Notes: generated from the letters alone by a model not told the origin. DNA of 15,676 nucleotides from Rickettsia typhi (GCA_945907105.1 CAMDSB010000027.1:1-15676); one strand, 5' to 3'. Counted from the stretch's first letter, positions 8,185 to 14,629 are shown. Numbers and translations are program-made.

Positions 8185-8509
8185 TATTCTTGCTCCTATT
8201 TTTGAATACTTAAAATAAATTAATAAAAAACTTGATATTTATTATTTTATTTTTTCTATATCTGTCAAGCTTTTTTAATAAAATAGAGGCATTGCCTAAA
8301 ATCCGGTGATATGATAATTGAAAGTTTTAAAAAATAACAAGATATAAACGGTGCTGATACTGTGTTAACCGTCAAGCACTAAATATGGATTAAATTGAGT
8401 ATTATTTTTAATTACACCAATATATAGAAAATAAAATCCTAATAGCTATATTTCGTGTAACGTGTAACGATACGTAGTATATTGTAATCAATAATGATTA
8501 ATATAGAAA
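8185..8509. other. Divergent intergenic region between the coiled-coil orphan and higB
   Basis: These 325 bases hold the minus-strand TTGACA promoter near the left side. To the right there is a tandem CGTGTAA CGTGTAA (8454-8467) and a small inverted repeat, AATCA/TGATT, about 20 bp before the higB start. The last two are where a HigA-type autoregulator would be expected to bind, but I cannot show a clean -35/-10 for higB. No ORF or RNA gene is apparent in the remainder. Confidence 0.4.
8239..8268 (-). promoter_or_regulatory. Candidate sigma70 promoter of the coiled-coil orphan
   Basis: On the minus strand a consensus TTGACA (complement of 8263-8268) is followed after 18 bp by TAATAA (complement of 8239-8244), with an AT-only stretch around it. 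The -10 choice is ambiguous by a base or two. The leader would be about 50 nt and contains the AGGAG used by the gene. Confidence 0.45.
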
Positions 8510-8791
8510 ATGATAGTGAATTTTAAATGCCGTCATACAGAAGAGGTGTGGCTGCTAGGAAAAAATAAAAAGCTACCAACTTCTATCCACAGAATAGCTT
8601 TGCGCAAAGTATGGCAAATTGATAATGCTGAGGTCATAAGTGCTCTGGAAGTGCCACCGAACAATAGACTGGAAGCATTAAAATGTGATCGCTTAGGCCA
8701 ATATAGCATACGCATTAATAATCAATGGCGAGTTTGTTTTAAATGGGAAAACATGCAAGCAATGGATGTAGAAATAGTAGATTATCCTTAA
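8510..8791 (+). CDS. higB: HigB-type mRNA interferase toxin (RelE/HigB superfamily)
   Basis: This 93-residue protein matches the HigB/plasmid killer family. Such toxins cleave mRNA on the translating ribosome and are neutralised by HigA. Family features: the N-terminal strand MIVNFKC; a helical region with KKLPTSIHRIALRKV (residues 20-34); PPNNRLEAL (49-57); and the C-terminal core GQYSIRINNQWRVCF (63-77) followed by DVEIVDYP at the end. The length is typical (about 92), and no lesion is seen. Toxin-before-antitoxin order is characteristic of hig modules; higA begins 15 nt after the stop. There is no Shine-Dalgarno before ATG. The downstream antitoxin is frameshifted, so either the toxin is poorly expressed or inactive, or another antitoxin protects the cell. 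Confidence 0.88.
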   Translation: MIVNFKCRHTEEVWLLGKNKKLPTSIHRIALRKVWQIDNAEVISALEVPPNNRLEALKCDRLGQYSIRINNQWRVCFKWENMQAMDVEIVDYP

Positions 8792-8806
8792 ATAAGGAGA
8801 TTTGAA

Positions 8807-9068
8807 ATGAGTTGCAATATTCACCCTGAAGAAATTTTACGAGAAGAATTTATGAAACCACTAGAGCTAAGTTCTAGAAAGTTGGCTAATTTTTTGGAAG
8901 TGCCCGCTTAGAATTAATGATATTGTTCTAGAAAGACGTGGGATAACAGCTGATACTGCATTAAAGTTAGCAAGATATTTTAAAACAACGCCAAAATTTT
9001 GGATGAATTTGCAGGTTTCTTATGAGCTAAGAGAGGCTGAGCAAAATTTACACAAAAAATCTGGTTAG
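8807..9068 (+). pseudogene. higA: HigA-type antitoxin, disrupted by a frameshift
   Basis: The ATG at 8807 has a strong AAGGAG Shine-Dalgarno (8794-8799). The first frame gives 34 residues, MSCNIHPEEILREEF... to FLEVPA, then TAG (8909-8911). One base further on, another frame continues in register with RINDIVLERRGITADTAL and on to KKSG, stop 9066-9068. Together these make a complete XRE-family HigA (about 87 residues); the family usually reads VPANRIN at this point, so two bases (AA) appear deleted. The break falls inside the helix-turn-helix, so the short product should bind neither operator nor toxin. A +1 frameshift at the TAG codon would restore the protein minus one residue, but no convincing stimulatory signal is visible. 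Likely pseudogene, otherwise a sequencing error. Confidence 0.85.
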
Positions 9069-9162
9069 TATTATGTGGTTTAAATATTATTTATAGAAAT
9101 GTGGTGGCGCTTTCATAGGCAATGTTAATTTTAAATTGAATAATAAAACAGTATGGCAGACC

Positions 9163-9180
9163 GCCGCTGTTGCAAATAGC
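9163..9180 (+). repeat. IS6-type left terminal inverted repeat (copy 2)
   Basis: GCCGCTGTTGCAAATAGC fits the IS6-family terminus GGxxCTGTTGCAAA. It lies 50 bases before the transposase-fragment ATG, the usual distance. It matches the inverted partner at 10021-10038 at 16 of 18 positions. No 8-bp target duplication is seen between the outer flanks. Confidence 0.7.
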
Positions 9181-9230
9181 ACATATAGAAATAAACTAGT
9201 CAATATCAATTCAAGATAAAGAGTAGATTT

Positions 9231-9368
9231 ATGGACATCTTCAAACACCGACATTTCAAACACCGACATTTCAAATACTATATAATTATTTGGGCAGTAA
9301 GATGGTATTGTAAATATGGAATTAGTTATCGTGATTTAGGGGAAATGCTAATGGATATAGATGTATAG
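9231..9368 (+). pseudogene. IS6-family transposase, N-terminal fragment (copy 2)
   Basis: This 45-codon ORF contains IIIWAVRWYCKYGISYRDL and GEML, the highly conserved N-terminal helix-turn-helix block of IS6-family (IS26-like) transposases. It ends at TAG where intact proteins continue toward the first catalytic Asp. All catalytic residues are missing. Near the start a 15-bp unit, TTCAAACACCGACAT, is tandemly duplicated in frame (9240-9254 and 9255-9269), giving FKHRHFKHRHFK instead of one copy. The inverted repeat upstream and the shared leader with copy 1 identify it as the left end of an element. Downstream, 9369-9459 shows nothing recognisable. Confidence 0.8.
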
Positions 9369-9459
9369 GGCAGTGTTGTTCTTTAGTACATTTTTAATAC
9401 ATTTACACAATCAAGTGGATAGAGCCAAGCAAGCGTCTGTTTAGAGGTGCAGTAGAGGT
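9369..9459. other. Junction between IS6 fragment and toxin remnant; nothing recognised
   Basis: After the transposase fragment stops, these 91 bases show no reading frame or motif matching the rest of an IS6 transposase or the end of the toxin gene. This is where the transposase body has been replaced or deleted. The similar stretch at 9901-10020, on the other side of the pair, holds only the inverted repeat and AT-rich sequence. Confidence 0.5.
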
Positions 9460-9696
9460 TTATTCATAATGACTCCACATACTTAATATTTTGATTATTT
9501 TTTCTGACTCTAGTACTTCGTATACTAATCGGTGTTGTAAGTTAATTCTAATAGAGCGTTTACCCCTTAAATCACCTGATAGTTGTTTACTATATAATGG
9601 TATAGAGCTGCATAAGTCTGCAACTTTATCAGCTAATTTATCTGCTTTTAAACTTTGTATGTCCTTAATTGCCGTTTTAGTATAAATCAGAGTATA
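9460..9696 (-). pseudogene. yoeB: YoeB/Txe-type toxin without a start codon
   Basis: The minus-strand frame from 9696 to TAA at 9460-9462 reads YTLIYTKTAIKDIQ at the start and GDLRGKRSIRINLQHRLVYE then ILSMWSHYE at the end. These are the hallmarks of YoeB/Txe ribosome-dependent mRNA interferases, including the C-terminal His-Tyr. No ATG, GTG or TTG precedes it: the codon before Tyr is the antitoxin's own TAA in the same frame. In relatives the junction is usually TAATGTATAC, so loss of TG would give the TAATATAC seen here. The centre is also about 8 residues shorter than usual (a Pro/Tyr-rich loop is missing). A CTG at codon 3 is the only nearby alternative start. Probably dead or very weakly translated. 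Confidence 0.8.
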
Positions 9697-9900
9697 TTAC
9701 TTCCATGCTTCTTCATGGCTAATGCACTTTTCTATTGGTTCTTTGCTAGCTGAAATGATTTTTTCTACCAAACCAGGTATAGAATGTAAGTATAAAGTTT
9801 CTTGCATAGACTCATAATCTTCCTTTGATAAGATTACTGCATCACTACGTTTACCCTTGATATAGATTGGCTCATGAGTTTGGTTAGTTTCGTCAATTAA
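9697..9900 (-). pseudogene. yefM: YefM/Phd-type antitoxin, N-terminus missing
   Basis: Upstream of the toxin, the minus-strand frame reads LIDETNQTHEPIYIKGKRS, DAVILSKEDYESMQETLYL, then SIPGLVEKIISASKEPIEK and ends EEAWK-TAA (9697-9699). HEPI, SDAVILSKEDYESMQETLYL and the Ser-Ile-Pro-Gly stretch are diagnostic of YefM antitoxins. Intact proteins have about 20 more residues before LIDE, which form the DNA-binding part. Here the frame closes at a TAA in the AATTAATTAATT run directly before LIDE, and no start codon is available. The toxin-neutralising C-terminal part is still readable. The missing end and the IS6-type repeats on both sides suggest loss during a rearrangement. Confidence 0.8.
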
Positions 9901-9945
9901 TTAATTATTTGAGAGATGGCGCTTTTGCAAACAGTAATTGACTAG

Positions 9946-9970
9946 TATGTTATTATGAATAAATAACATA
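9946..9970. promoter_or_regulatory. 9-bp inverted repeat upstream of the yefM remnant
   Basis: TATGTTATT (9946-9954) and AATAACATA (9962-9970) are perfect reverse complements around a 7-nt spacer. The site lies about 50-70 bp upstream of the truncated antitoxin on its strand, where YefM-YoeB autorepression operators occur. Since the antitoxin's DNA-binding end is gone, it may be a relic. It could also be chance symmetry in AT-rich DNA. Confidence 0.3.
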
Positions 9971-10020
9971 ATTTTCTACAATATATTAGTAGTGCAATCA
10001 GAGCTTTAATTCTGATTTTT

Positions 10021-10038
10021 GCTATTTGCAACAGGGCC
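10021..10038 (-). repeat. IS6-type right terminal inverted repeat
   Basis: On the minus strand this reads GGCCCTGTTGCAAATAGC, matching the left repeat at 9163-9180 in inverted orientation at 16 of 18 positions. The 876 bp enclosed are close to the length of a normal IS6-family element, but the interior is mostly the toxin-antitoxin remnant rather than transposase. It lies 35 bp beyond the recR stop codon and marks the island edge. Confidence 0.65.
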
Positions 10039-10072
10039 CCAATTTTTTTCAAATTGTAAGTAGTAATCTTAA

Positions 10073-10672
10073 TTAATTGAATTTTCTTCTGCTCTCAAGT
10101 GCAGCAGATAAAGTGCCTTCGTCAAGGTAATCAAGTTCGCCACCTATCGGAATACCACTTGCTAGCCGCGAAATATTAATCGGACGATTGCTGAAATACT
10201 CTGTGATAAAGTAGGCAGTAGTTTGTCCTTCCAAGGTAGAATTAGTCGCGATTATCAGTTCATCTGTTTTGTTTTTATCACACCTCTCAAGCAGCTGGGG
10301 TAATCTTAAGTCATTTGGATTGCGATTGCTGGATGCCGAAATAGTTGCCCCCAGAACGTGGTATCTACCTCGAAATATTTCGCTTCGTTCTATCGCCCAA
10401 AGCTCTGCCACAGTTTCTACAACTGCTATTATGGAGTCATTCCTAGATTCATCCAAGCAAATACTACAAAGTTTAGCATAGTCAATATTTCCACAAAGCT
10501 GGCAATTAGCAAGTTGGTCGGAGGCATCGTTTAAGCCTTGAATCAAACCCCGAAGGCGTAAATCCTTATCTTGTAATAAATGTAATACTATTCTTCTAGC
10601 AGAACGATTACCCAGTCCTGGAAGTTTAGAAAATAAATAAATAAGTTGATCCAGTCCAGATTGTTTGCGCAT
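10073..10672 (-). CDS. recR: Recombination mediator protein RecR
   Basis: RecR works with RecO (and RecF) to load RecA on SSB-coated gaps during recombinational repair. The 199-residue protein has the full family layout: an N-terminal helix-hairpin-helix with [13 protein letters not shown] (16-28); a C4 zinc finger with Cys57, Cys60, Cys69 and Cys72; a Toprim domain starting [11 protein letters not shown] (81-91); and the C-terminal [20 protein letters not shown] (168-187). The length is normal (about 200). It follows ybaB by 21 nt on the same strand and closes the dnaX-ybaB-recR operon. IS6-type repeat DNA begins just after its stop, without harming the gene. Confidence 0.96.
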   Translation of the reverse strand: MRKQSGLDQLIYLFSKLPGLGNRSARRIVLHLLQDKDLRLRGLIQGLNDASDQLANCQLCGNIDYAKLCSICLDESRNDSIIAVVETVAELWAIERSEIFRGRYHVLGATISASSNRNPNDLRLPQLLERCDKNKTDELIIATNSTLEGQTTAYFITEYFSNRPINISRLASGIPIGGELDYLDEGTLSAALESRRKFN

Positions 10673-10693
10673 AATGAATTTAAAATGACATCC

Positions 10694-11011
10694 TTAAAAT
10701 CCAAAGCCTGGTGGTAATTTCCCAAGATCGCCAAATGCACTAGACATGTTGTTTTTTGAATCTTCATCTGCTTTAGCTTTCGCATCGTTATGAGCAGCTA
10801 CGATTAGATCTTCTAGCATTTCTTTCTCCTCAGCTTTTAACAAAGATGGGTCTAGAGATGCCTTAATCATCTCTCCGCTACCACTCATAGACACTGTAAC
10901 TAATCCACCGCCAGACCTGCCAGTATATTGTTTTGAAGCAATTTCTTCCTGCATTTCTTTCATTTTTTTTTGCATAACCTGAGCTTGCTTCATAAGCTGA
11001 TTAATATCCAT
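10694..11011 (-). CDS. ybaB: YbaB/EbfC family nucleoid-associated protein
   Basis: This 105-residue DNA-binding dimer is thought to shape the nucleoid and is nearly always encoded between dnaX and recR. Features: the N-terminal amphipathic helix MDINQLMKQAQVMQKKMKEM (1-20); GRSGGGLVTVSMSG (31-44) in the central sheet; KASLDPSLL (50-58); a helix at about 59-85; and a short Gly/Pro-rich tail, LPPGFGF. The length is typical. GAGGAAG lies a few bases before the ATG and acts as Shine-Dalgarno; the start is 16 nt after the dnaX stop. Confidence 0.95.
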   Translation of the reverse strand: MDINQLMKQAQVMQKKMKEMQEEIASKQYTGRSGGGLVTVSMSGSGEMIKASLDPSLLKAEEKEMLEDLIVAAHNDAKAKADEDSKNNMSSAFGDLGKLPPGFGF

Positions 11012-11027
11012 TACTTCCTCATTAGTT

Positions 11028-12557
11028 TTAATTTTTAGTTTTCAGTATTATATCTGATATATTTGCATCAGGAAAATTATTTTTTATTATTTGATAATCT
11101 TCGGAGAGCTTAACTTTCTCTAGCATAACGTCTTTTAAAGTAGTAGTGGTTTGACGAATTTCGTAACTAAGTTTCCATTTATTCTCAGACCATTCATTTA
11201 GCAATTGTTCAATTTTTCTGATTTGCGCGCTGATCTCGCTACTGTGGTAGGCAATTTGCATCTGCAGATCTTCGAATTTGATAATTTCTACTTCATTTAA
11301 TAGCAAATAATATATCTCCATTTCTTTTTGCATATGACAAAATTTTAGGAAATTAAAGATATTATTTTCATGCTTTATGGGAGTTGGAGAGATTACTTTT
11401 TCAGCGTCTATAATATCTTCAATAAGAGGTAAGTTACAAGCATAAATAGCCTTGATAATAAGCATTTCTGAGGTTATTAATTCATTATGCGATTGTTTTA
11501 TTTCTTGTAATCCATTGCTAAATATTTGCCACAAGGTAGTTAACCTAGAGAGTGGAGTGCCAATTAGAATACTAGATAATTCGTTAGAGTAATCTTGATA
11601 TAAAGGGCTATGATAATTTGGAATAACTTTTGATTTGCAAAGTTCGGCCATAAAGTCTGCCATGACCTGTATAAAATACTCTAAACTATTAGCTTGTGCA
11701 TAAATTTCACTCAGTAAATTGAGTGCTCTACCAGGGGCATTAGCAATAATCAACTGTGTAAATTCAATGATGATATTTGTCCGTAGTAGACCAAGCATCT
11801 TACCCACAAGTTCAGCGGTAATTAAACCTGAATTACTTTGTTGGTTTAGATACGAAGCTGCTTGATCAATCATGGCTACGGCATCACGAGCTGACCCTTC
11901 AGATTTACTTGCAATAATTTTCAAAGCTTCTTCTTCGAACTGAATATTTTCTTTTTTAGCAATCTGTTTGAGTAAAGTTTGAATCTCTTCGTAAGAAAGC
12001 CTCCTAAGATCGTATCTCTGGCATCTTGAAACTACAGTAAGAGGTATTTTTTGTACTTCTGTTGTAGCAAAAATGAAAATCACATGGGGTGGCGGCTCCT
12101 CAATTACTTTAAGTAGAGCATTAAATGCGCTCTTTGAAAGCATGTGAATCTCATCTATAATGAAGAATTTGTAGGCGCCTAAAAGCGGTTTATATTCACT
12201 ACTTTCAATTATTTCTCTGATATCGTCAACCCCAGTTCTACTGGCGGCATCTATTTCAATAATATCTGGATGGTTTTGTTTGGCACAACTTATGCAGTTG
12301 TTGCATTGTAGGCAAGGTGCAATTTGTTCTCCATCACTTTTTAGATCAGTACAATTTACAGTTTTTGCAATTATGCGTGCTGATGAAGTCTTGCCTACCC
12401 CTCTAATACCAGTGAGCAAGTAAGCTGATGCTAAACGATTATTTGCAATGCAGTAAGAAAGGGTTTTGACTAATACTTCTTGTCCTATCAACTCAGAAAA
12501 ATTCGTTGATCTGTATTTACGAGCGAAAGGGATATATTTCAAAATTTCTTCTGACAT
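11028..12557 (-). CDS. dnaX: DNA polymerase III subunit tau (clamp loader ATPase)
   Basis: DnaX is the ATPase of the clamp loader that places the beta clamp on DNA and links polymerase cores. Seen: ARKYRSTNFSELIGQE (12-27); Walker A GIRGVGKT (50-57); a zinc-binding cluster with Cys69, Cys82, Cys85 and Cys88 (one extra Cys91); Walker B IIDEIHMLS (133-141); a sensor-1 region FATTE (163-167); and the arginine-finger motif SRC (177-179). The remaining ~320 residues hold the collar domain and a short tau tail. At 509 residues it is shorter than E. coli tau (643) and lacks a long Pro-rich linker, as in other reduced genomes. It starts about 40 nt after the SRP RNA and is probably co-transcribed with it and with ybaB-recR. 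No clear Shine-Dalgarno is seen. Confidence 0.96.
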   Translation of the reverse strand: MSEEILKYIPFARKYRSTNFSELIGQEVLVKTLSYCIANNRLASAYLLTGIRGVGKTSSARIIAKTVNCTDLKSDGEQIAPCLQCNNCISCAKQNHPDIIEIDAASRTGVDDIREIIESSEYKPLLGAYKFFIIDEIHMLSKSAFNALLKVIEEPPPHVIFIFATTEVQKIPLTVVSRCQRYDLRRLSYEEIQTLLKQIAKKENIQFEEEALKIIASKSEGSARDAVAMIDQAASYLNQQSNSGLITAELVGKMLGLLRTNIIIEFTQLIIANAPGRALNLLSEIYAQANSLEYFIQVMADFMAELCKSKVIPNYHSPLYQDYSNELSSILIGTPLSRLTTLWQIFSNGLQEIKQSHNELITSEMLIIKAIYACNLPLIEDIIDAEKVISPTPIKHENNIFNFLKFCHMQKEMEIYYLLLNEVEIIKFEDLQMQIAYHSSEISAQIRKIEQLLNEWSENKWKLSYEIRQTTTTLKDVMLEKVKLSEDYQIIKNNFPDANISDIILKTKN

Positions 12558-12597
12558 GGATTTAAGAAACCAATGGGTTGGGATTTGTCAATTGACT

Positions 12598-12686
12598 ATA
12601 GCTAGTACTGACCCGGTTACAAAATGCTCTGGCTGCTTCCTTTCGGATCTGACCAACTAAACAAAGCAATCGCCCAGCACTAGCCA
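12598..12686 (-). ncRNA. ffs: Signal recognition particle RNA (4.5S type)
   Basis: The minus strand contains GGTCAGATCCGAAAGGAAGC followed by AGCC, the conserved domain IV of bacterial SRP RNA that binds Ffh: an apical GNRA tetraloop (GAAA, where E. coli has GGAA), the GGAAGCAGCC asymmetric loop strand, and the opposing GGTCAG. The outer ends pair: GCTAGTGCTGGGC at the 5' side with the AGTACTAGC region at the 3' side. The size is about 89 nt, slightly shorter than E. coli's 114. Location directly upstream of dnaX is usual in alphaproteobacteria. The ends are set from base pairing and promoter position and may be off by several bases. Confidence 0.92.
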
Positions 12687-12692
12687 TGGATA

Positions 12693-12721
12693 AGGATAGT
12701 GGTTTTAGCCTACTGGATCAA
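12693..12721 (-). promoter_or_regulatory. Promoter of the SRP RNA gene (and probably dnaX operon)
   Basis: On the minus strand TTGATC (complement of 12716-12721) and TATCCT (complement of 12693-12698) are separated by exactly 17 bp. Transcription would begin about 7 nt after the -10 element, right at the 5' end expected for the SRP RNA from its pairing. The agreement between promoter spacing and RNA end makes this one of the firmer promoter calls in the window. Confidence 0.6.
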
Positions 12722-12740
12722 GCCATATTTTAATTTAGAC

Positions 12741-13406
12741 TTATAATTTCTTAAATTGTTTCTCGAGTTCAGCTTTATTGAATCTATCAGGTGTACCAAA
12801 AACGTCTGGATCTTTCATCGTAAATAGAGTGCTTGCTATATTACTAATTTGCATTGTATGACCAAATGTAAGGGTGATACTGTTATTCTCTTCAAATATT
12901 TGCATTTTTTGGATGTTTCTACTTTTTTTATCAAACCAAATTTCACTAATTTTGTTTAGGTCATGATTTTTCAACCGCAAAACGTAGCTATTATTTAGTT
13001 CTTTTGCTGACAAAATTTCGAATTGGTTATCAAAACTTACTTTATCAACGAGCAGAAAGTTAAAAATATTCTCATCCGCTTTGATTCTACTAAGATGGCC
13101 CATTTCATAATCATAAACAGAGACGTAATTTTTATTACCGACAATAACAATTGGAAAAGGTTCGTAGTAGTTGCATCGGAATTTATAAGGTTTATTGATA
13201 ATAAGCATACCTTGAGCAAGACGACCTGTGCTATCCTCTTGAGTGAACTCAACTGCAATTGACTTAATGCTGCTTATGTAGGATTTAATTTCTTCGGAAA
13301 TATCACTAGCATTTGTAAAGTGAGCTGATGTTAGTAATGAAATTAACATAATACATTTTATGATTGAAAATGGTATTAAATGTGTCTTACTTGTGTTAAT
13401 GCGCAT
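12741..13406 (-). CDS. lolA: Outer-membrane lipoprotein carrier protein LolA
   Basis: LolA is a periplasmic chaperone that takes lipoproteins from LolCDE and carries them to the outer membrane. The 221-residue protein has a Sec signal peptide (basic start, hydrophobic core at about 11-26, likely cleavage after TNA at 31-33). The mature protein begins with a helix and then the typical VEFTQ (52-56), GMLIINKPYKFRCNYYEP (66-83) and VYDYEMG (97-103), the strands of the LolA half-barrel, and WFDKK at mid-length. The length is normal. It is divergent from pntAA with overlapping promoters, and lies upstream of ffs on the same strand. An ORF track shadow on the other strand (13023-13262) is not supported. 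Confidence 0.9.
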   Translation of the reverse strand: MRINTSKTHLIPFSIIKCIMLISLLTSAHFTNASDISEEIKSYISSIKSIAVEFTQEDSTGRLAQGMLIINKPYKFRCNYYEPFPIVIVGNKNYVSVYDYEMGHLSRIKADENIFNFLLVDKVSFDNQFEILSAKELNNSYVLRLKNHDLNKISEIWFDKKSRNIQKMQIFEENNSITLTFGHTMQISNIASTLFTMKDPDVFGTPDRFNKAELEKQFKKL

Positions 13407-13436
13407 AAAAATCTGCTTTTTAGGATGAAATTGGTG

Positions 13437-13465
13437 TTCACATGATAAGGAATGGGTAGTATAAC
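13437..13465 (+). promoter_or_regulatory. Predicted promoter of the pnt operon
   Basis: TTCACA (13437-13442) and TATAAC (13460-13465) each differ from the sigma70 consensus by one base and are 17 bp apart. The leader to the pntAA start would be about 27 nt. It occupies almost the same DNA as the oppositely directed lolA promoter. Confidence 0.55.
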
Positions 13466-13470
13466 TTCAA
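13442..13470 (-). promoter_or_regulatory. Predicted promoter of lolA
   Basis: On the minus strand TTGAAG (complement of 13465-13470) and TATCAT (complement of 13442-13447) are 17 bp apart, with a predicted start about 28 nt before the lolA ATG. The two promoters in this 92-bp divergent gap overlap face to face. Confidence 0.5.
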
Positions 13471-13498
13471 GAATAAATTTAGTTGAAATTATTATACA

Positions 13499-14629
13499 AT
13501 GAAAATTGCGGCAATTAGAGAACGGGAAAGGGGCGAGTTTCGAACAGCGATTACTCCTGACATAGCTAAACTATACGTAAAAAAAGGTTATAGGGTATTT
13601 GTCGAAAGAGGAATGGGAGCTGGAGCACATTATCTGGATTCTGATTATGAAAATGCTGGTGCAGTGGTTTCTTCTGTTTTACTAGAGATATTGTCAGATG
13701 CGGATATTATTCTTAAAGTTCAGCCGACACCGCTTATCGATCAATTCAATGAAATAGATATGGCAAAAGAAGGGGCAACGATAATAGGACTCTTGTCGCC
13801 ATATTCAAACATAGAATATTTAGAAAAAGCGTCGGCAAAGAAGCTATCAACTATTGCGATGGAGCTGGTACCAAGAGTTACAAAAGCACAAGGAATGGAC
13901 GTTCTTTCTTCACAAAGTAATTTGGCTGGTTATCGTGGAGTAATTGAAGCCAGCTATTATTTTGACCGCGCATTTCCAATGATGATGACCGCTGCTGGGA
14001 CAATTAACCCAGCAAAAACCCTCATTCTTGGGATAGGTGTTGCGGGGCTCCAAGCAATTGCTACAGCAAAAAGACTTGGGTCCATTGTTTCGGCCTATGA
14101 CGTAAGACTGGCGACCAAAGAGCAGGCTGAAAGTTTAGGTGCCAAGTTTGTCTATCCTTCTGAACTAATGATTGATTCTGAAGATAAAACTGGTTATGCA
14201 AAAGAAGTATCTAAGGATTTTGCTGCCATTCAAGAAAGATTCCTCAATCAAATAATAGATAAGTTTGATATTGTAATTACTACTGCACAAATTCCAGGTA
14301 AAAAAGCCCCACTGTTGATTACCAAAGAAATGGTGACAAAAATGCGCCCTGGTTCTGTAATAGTCGATATGGCTGCATCTTCTGGCGGGAATGTTGAAGA
14401 TTCTGTTGAAGATAAAATAGTAGTAAAAAAAGGAGTAAAAATTATTGCCTGGAACAACTTGGCAATAAAAATTGCAGGTGATAGTTCAAGATTATATGCA
14501 AAAAATCTATATAATTTTCTTGATTATGCCGTGCAAGATAGGAAAATAAATTTTAAAGACCAGTTGGTAGAAGAAATGACCATTAGCATAGATGGTAATA
14601 TGATAAACAAAAAATTTAAAGTCTGGTAA
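13499..14629 (+). CDS. pntAA: NAD(P) transhydrogenase subunit alpha part 1 (NAD-binding domain I)
   Basis: PntAA is the cytosolic NAD(H)-binding component of proton-translocating transhydrogenase, which makes NADPH from NADH at the expense of the proton gradient. Visible: the N-terminal RERERGEFRTAITPD (7-21), shared with alanine dehydrogenase; MELVPRVTKAQGMDVLSSQS (121-140); SNLAGYRGVIEA (140-151); and the Rossmann motif LGIGVAGLQAIATAKRLG (177-194) with Asp201 following in YDVR to bind the NAD ribose. The 376-residue length fits the split alpha1 subunit of Rhodospirillum-type enzymes; the membrane part is encoded separately. The pntAA-pntAB-pntB operon follows with 63 and 16 nt gaps. No good Shine-Dalgarno is visible. 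Confidence 0.96.
   Translation: MKIAAIRERERGEFRTAITPDIAKLYVKKGYRVFVERGMGAGAHYLDSDYENAGAVVSSVLLEILSDADIILKVQPTPLIDQFNEIDMAKEGATIIGLLSPYSNIEYLEKASAKKLSTIAMELVPRVTKAQGMDVLSSQSNLAGYRGVIEASYYFDRAFPMMMTAAGTINPAKTLILGIGVAGLQAIATAKRLGSIVSAYDVRLATKEQAESLGAKFVYPSELMIDSEDKTGYAKEVSKDFAAIQERFLNQIIDKFDIVITTAQIPGKKAPLLITKEMVTKMRPGSVIVDMAASSGGNVEDSVEDKIVVKKGVKIIAWNNLAIKIAGDSSRLYAKNLYNFLDYAVQDRKINFKDQLVEEMTISIDGNMINKKFKVW

Noticed and set aside
9087..9269. Minus-strand 60-codon ORF
   Set aside because: It runs antisense across the IS6 inverted repeat and transposase start; its N-terminal repeat MSVFEMSVFE is only the mirror of the 15-bp duplication.
9491..9685. Plus-strand 64-codon ORF
   Set aside because: It lies exactly antisense to the YoeB-like remnant, whose sequence matches a known family; the plus-strand translation resembles nothing.
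11028..12557. Programmed frameshift making the gamma form of DnaX
   Set aside because: I did not find a clear A-rich slippery site with a following stem in the expected region, and the tau tail is already short.
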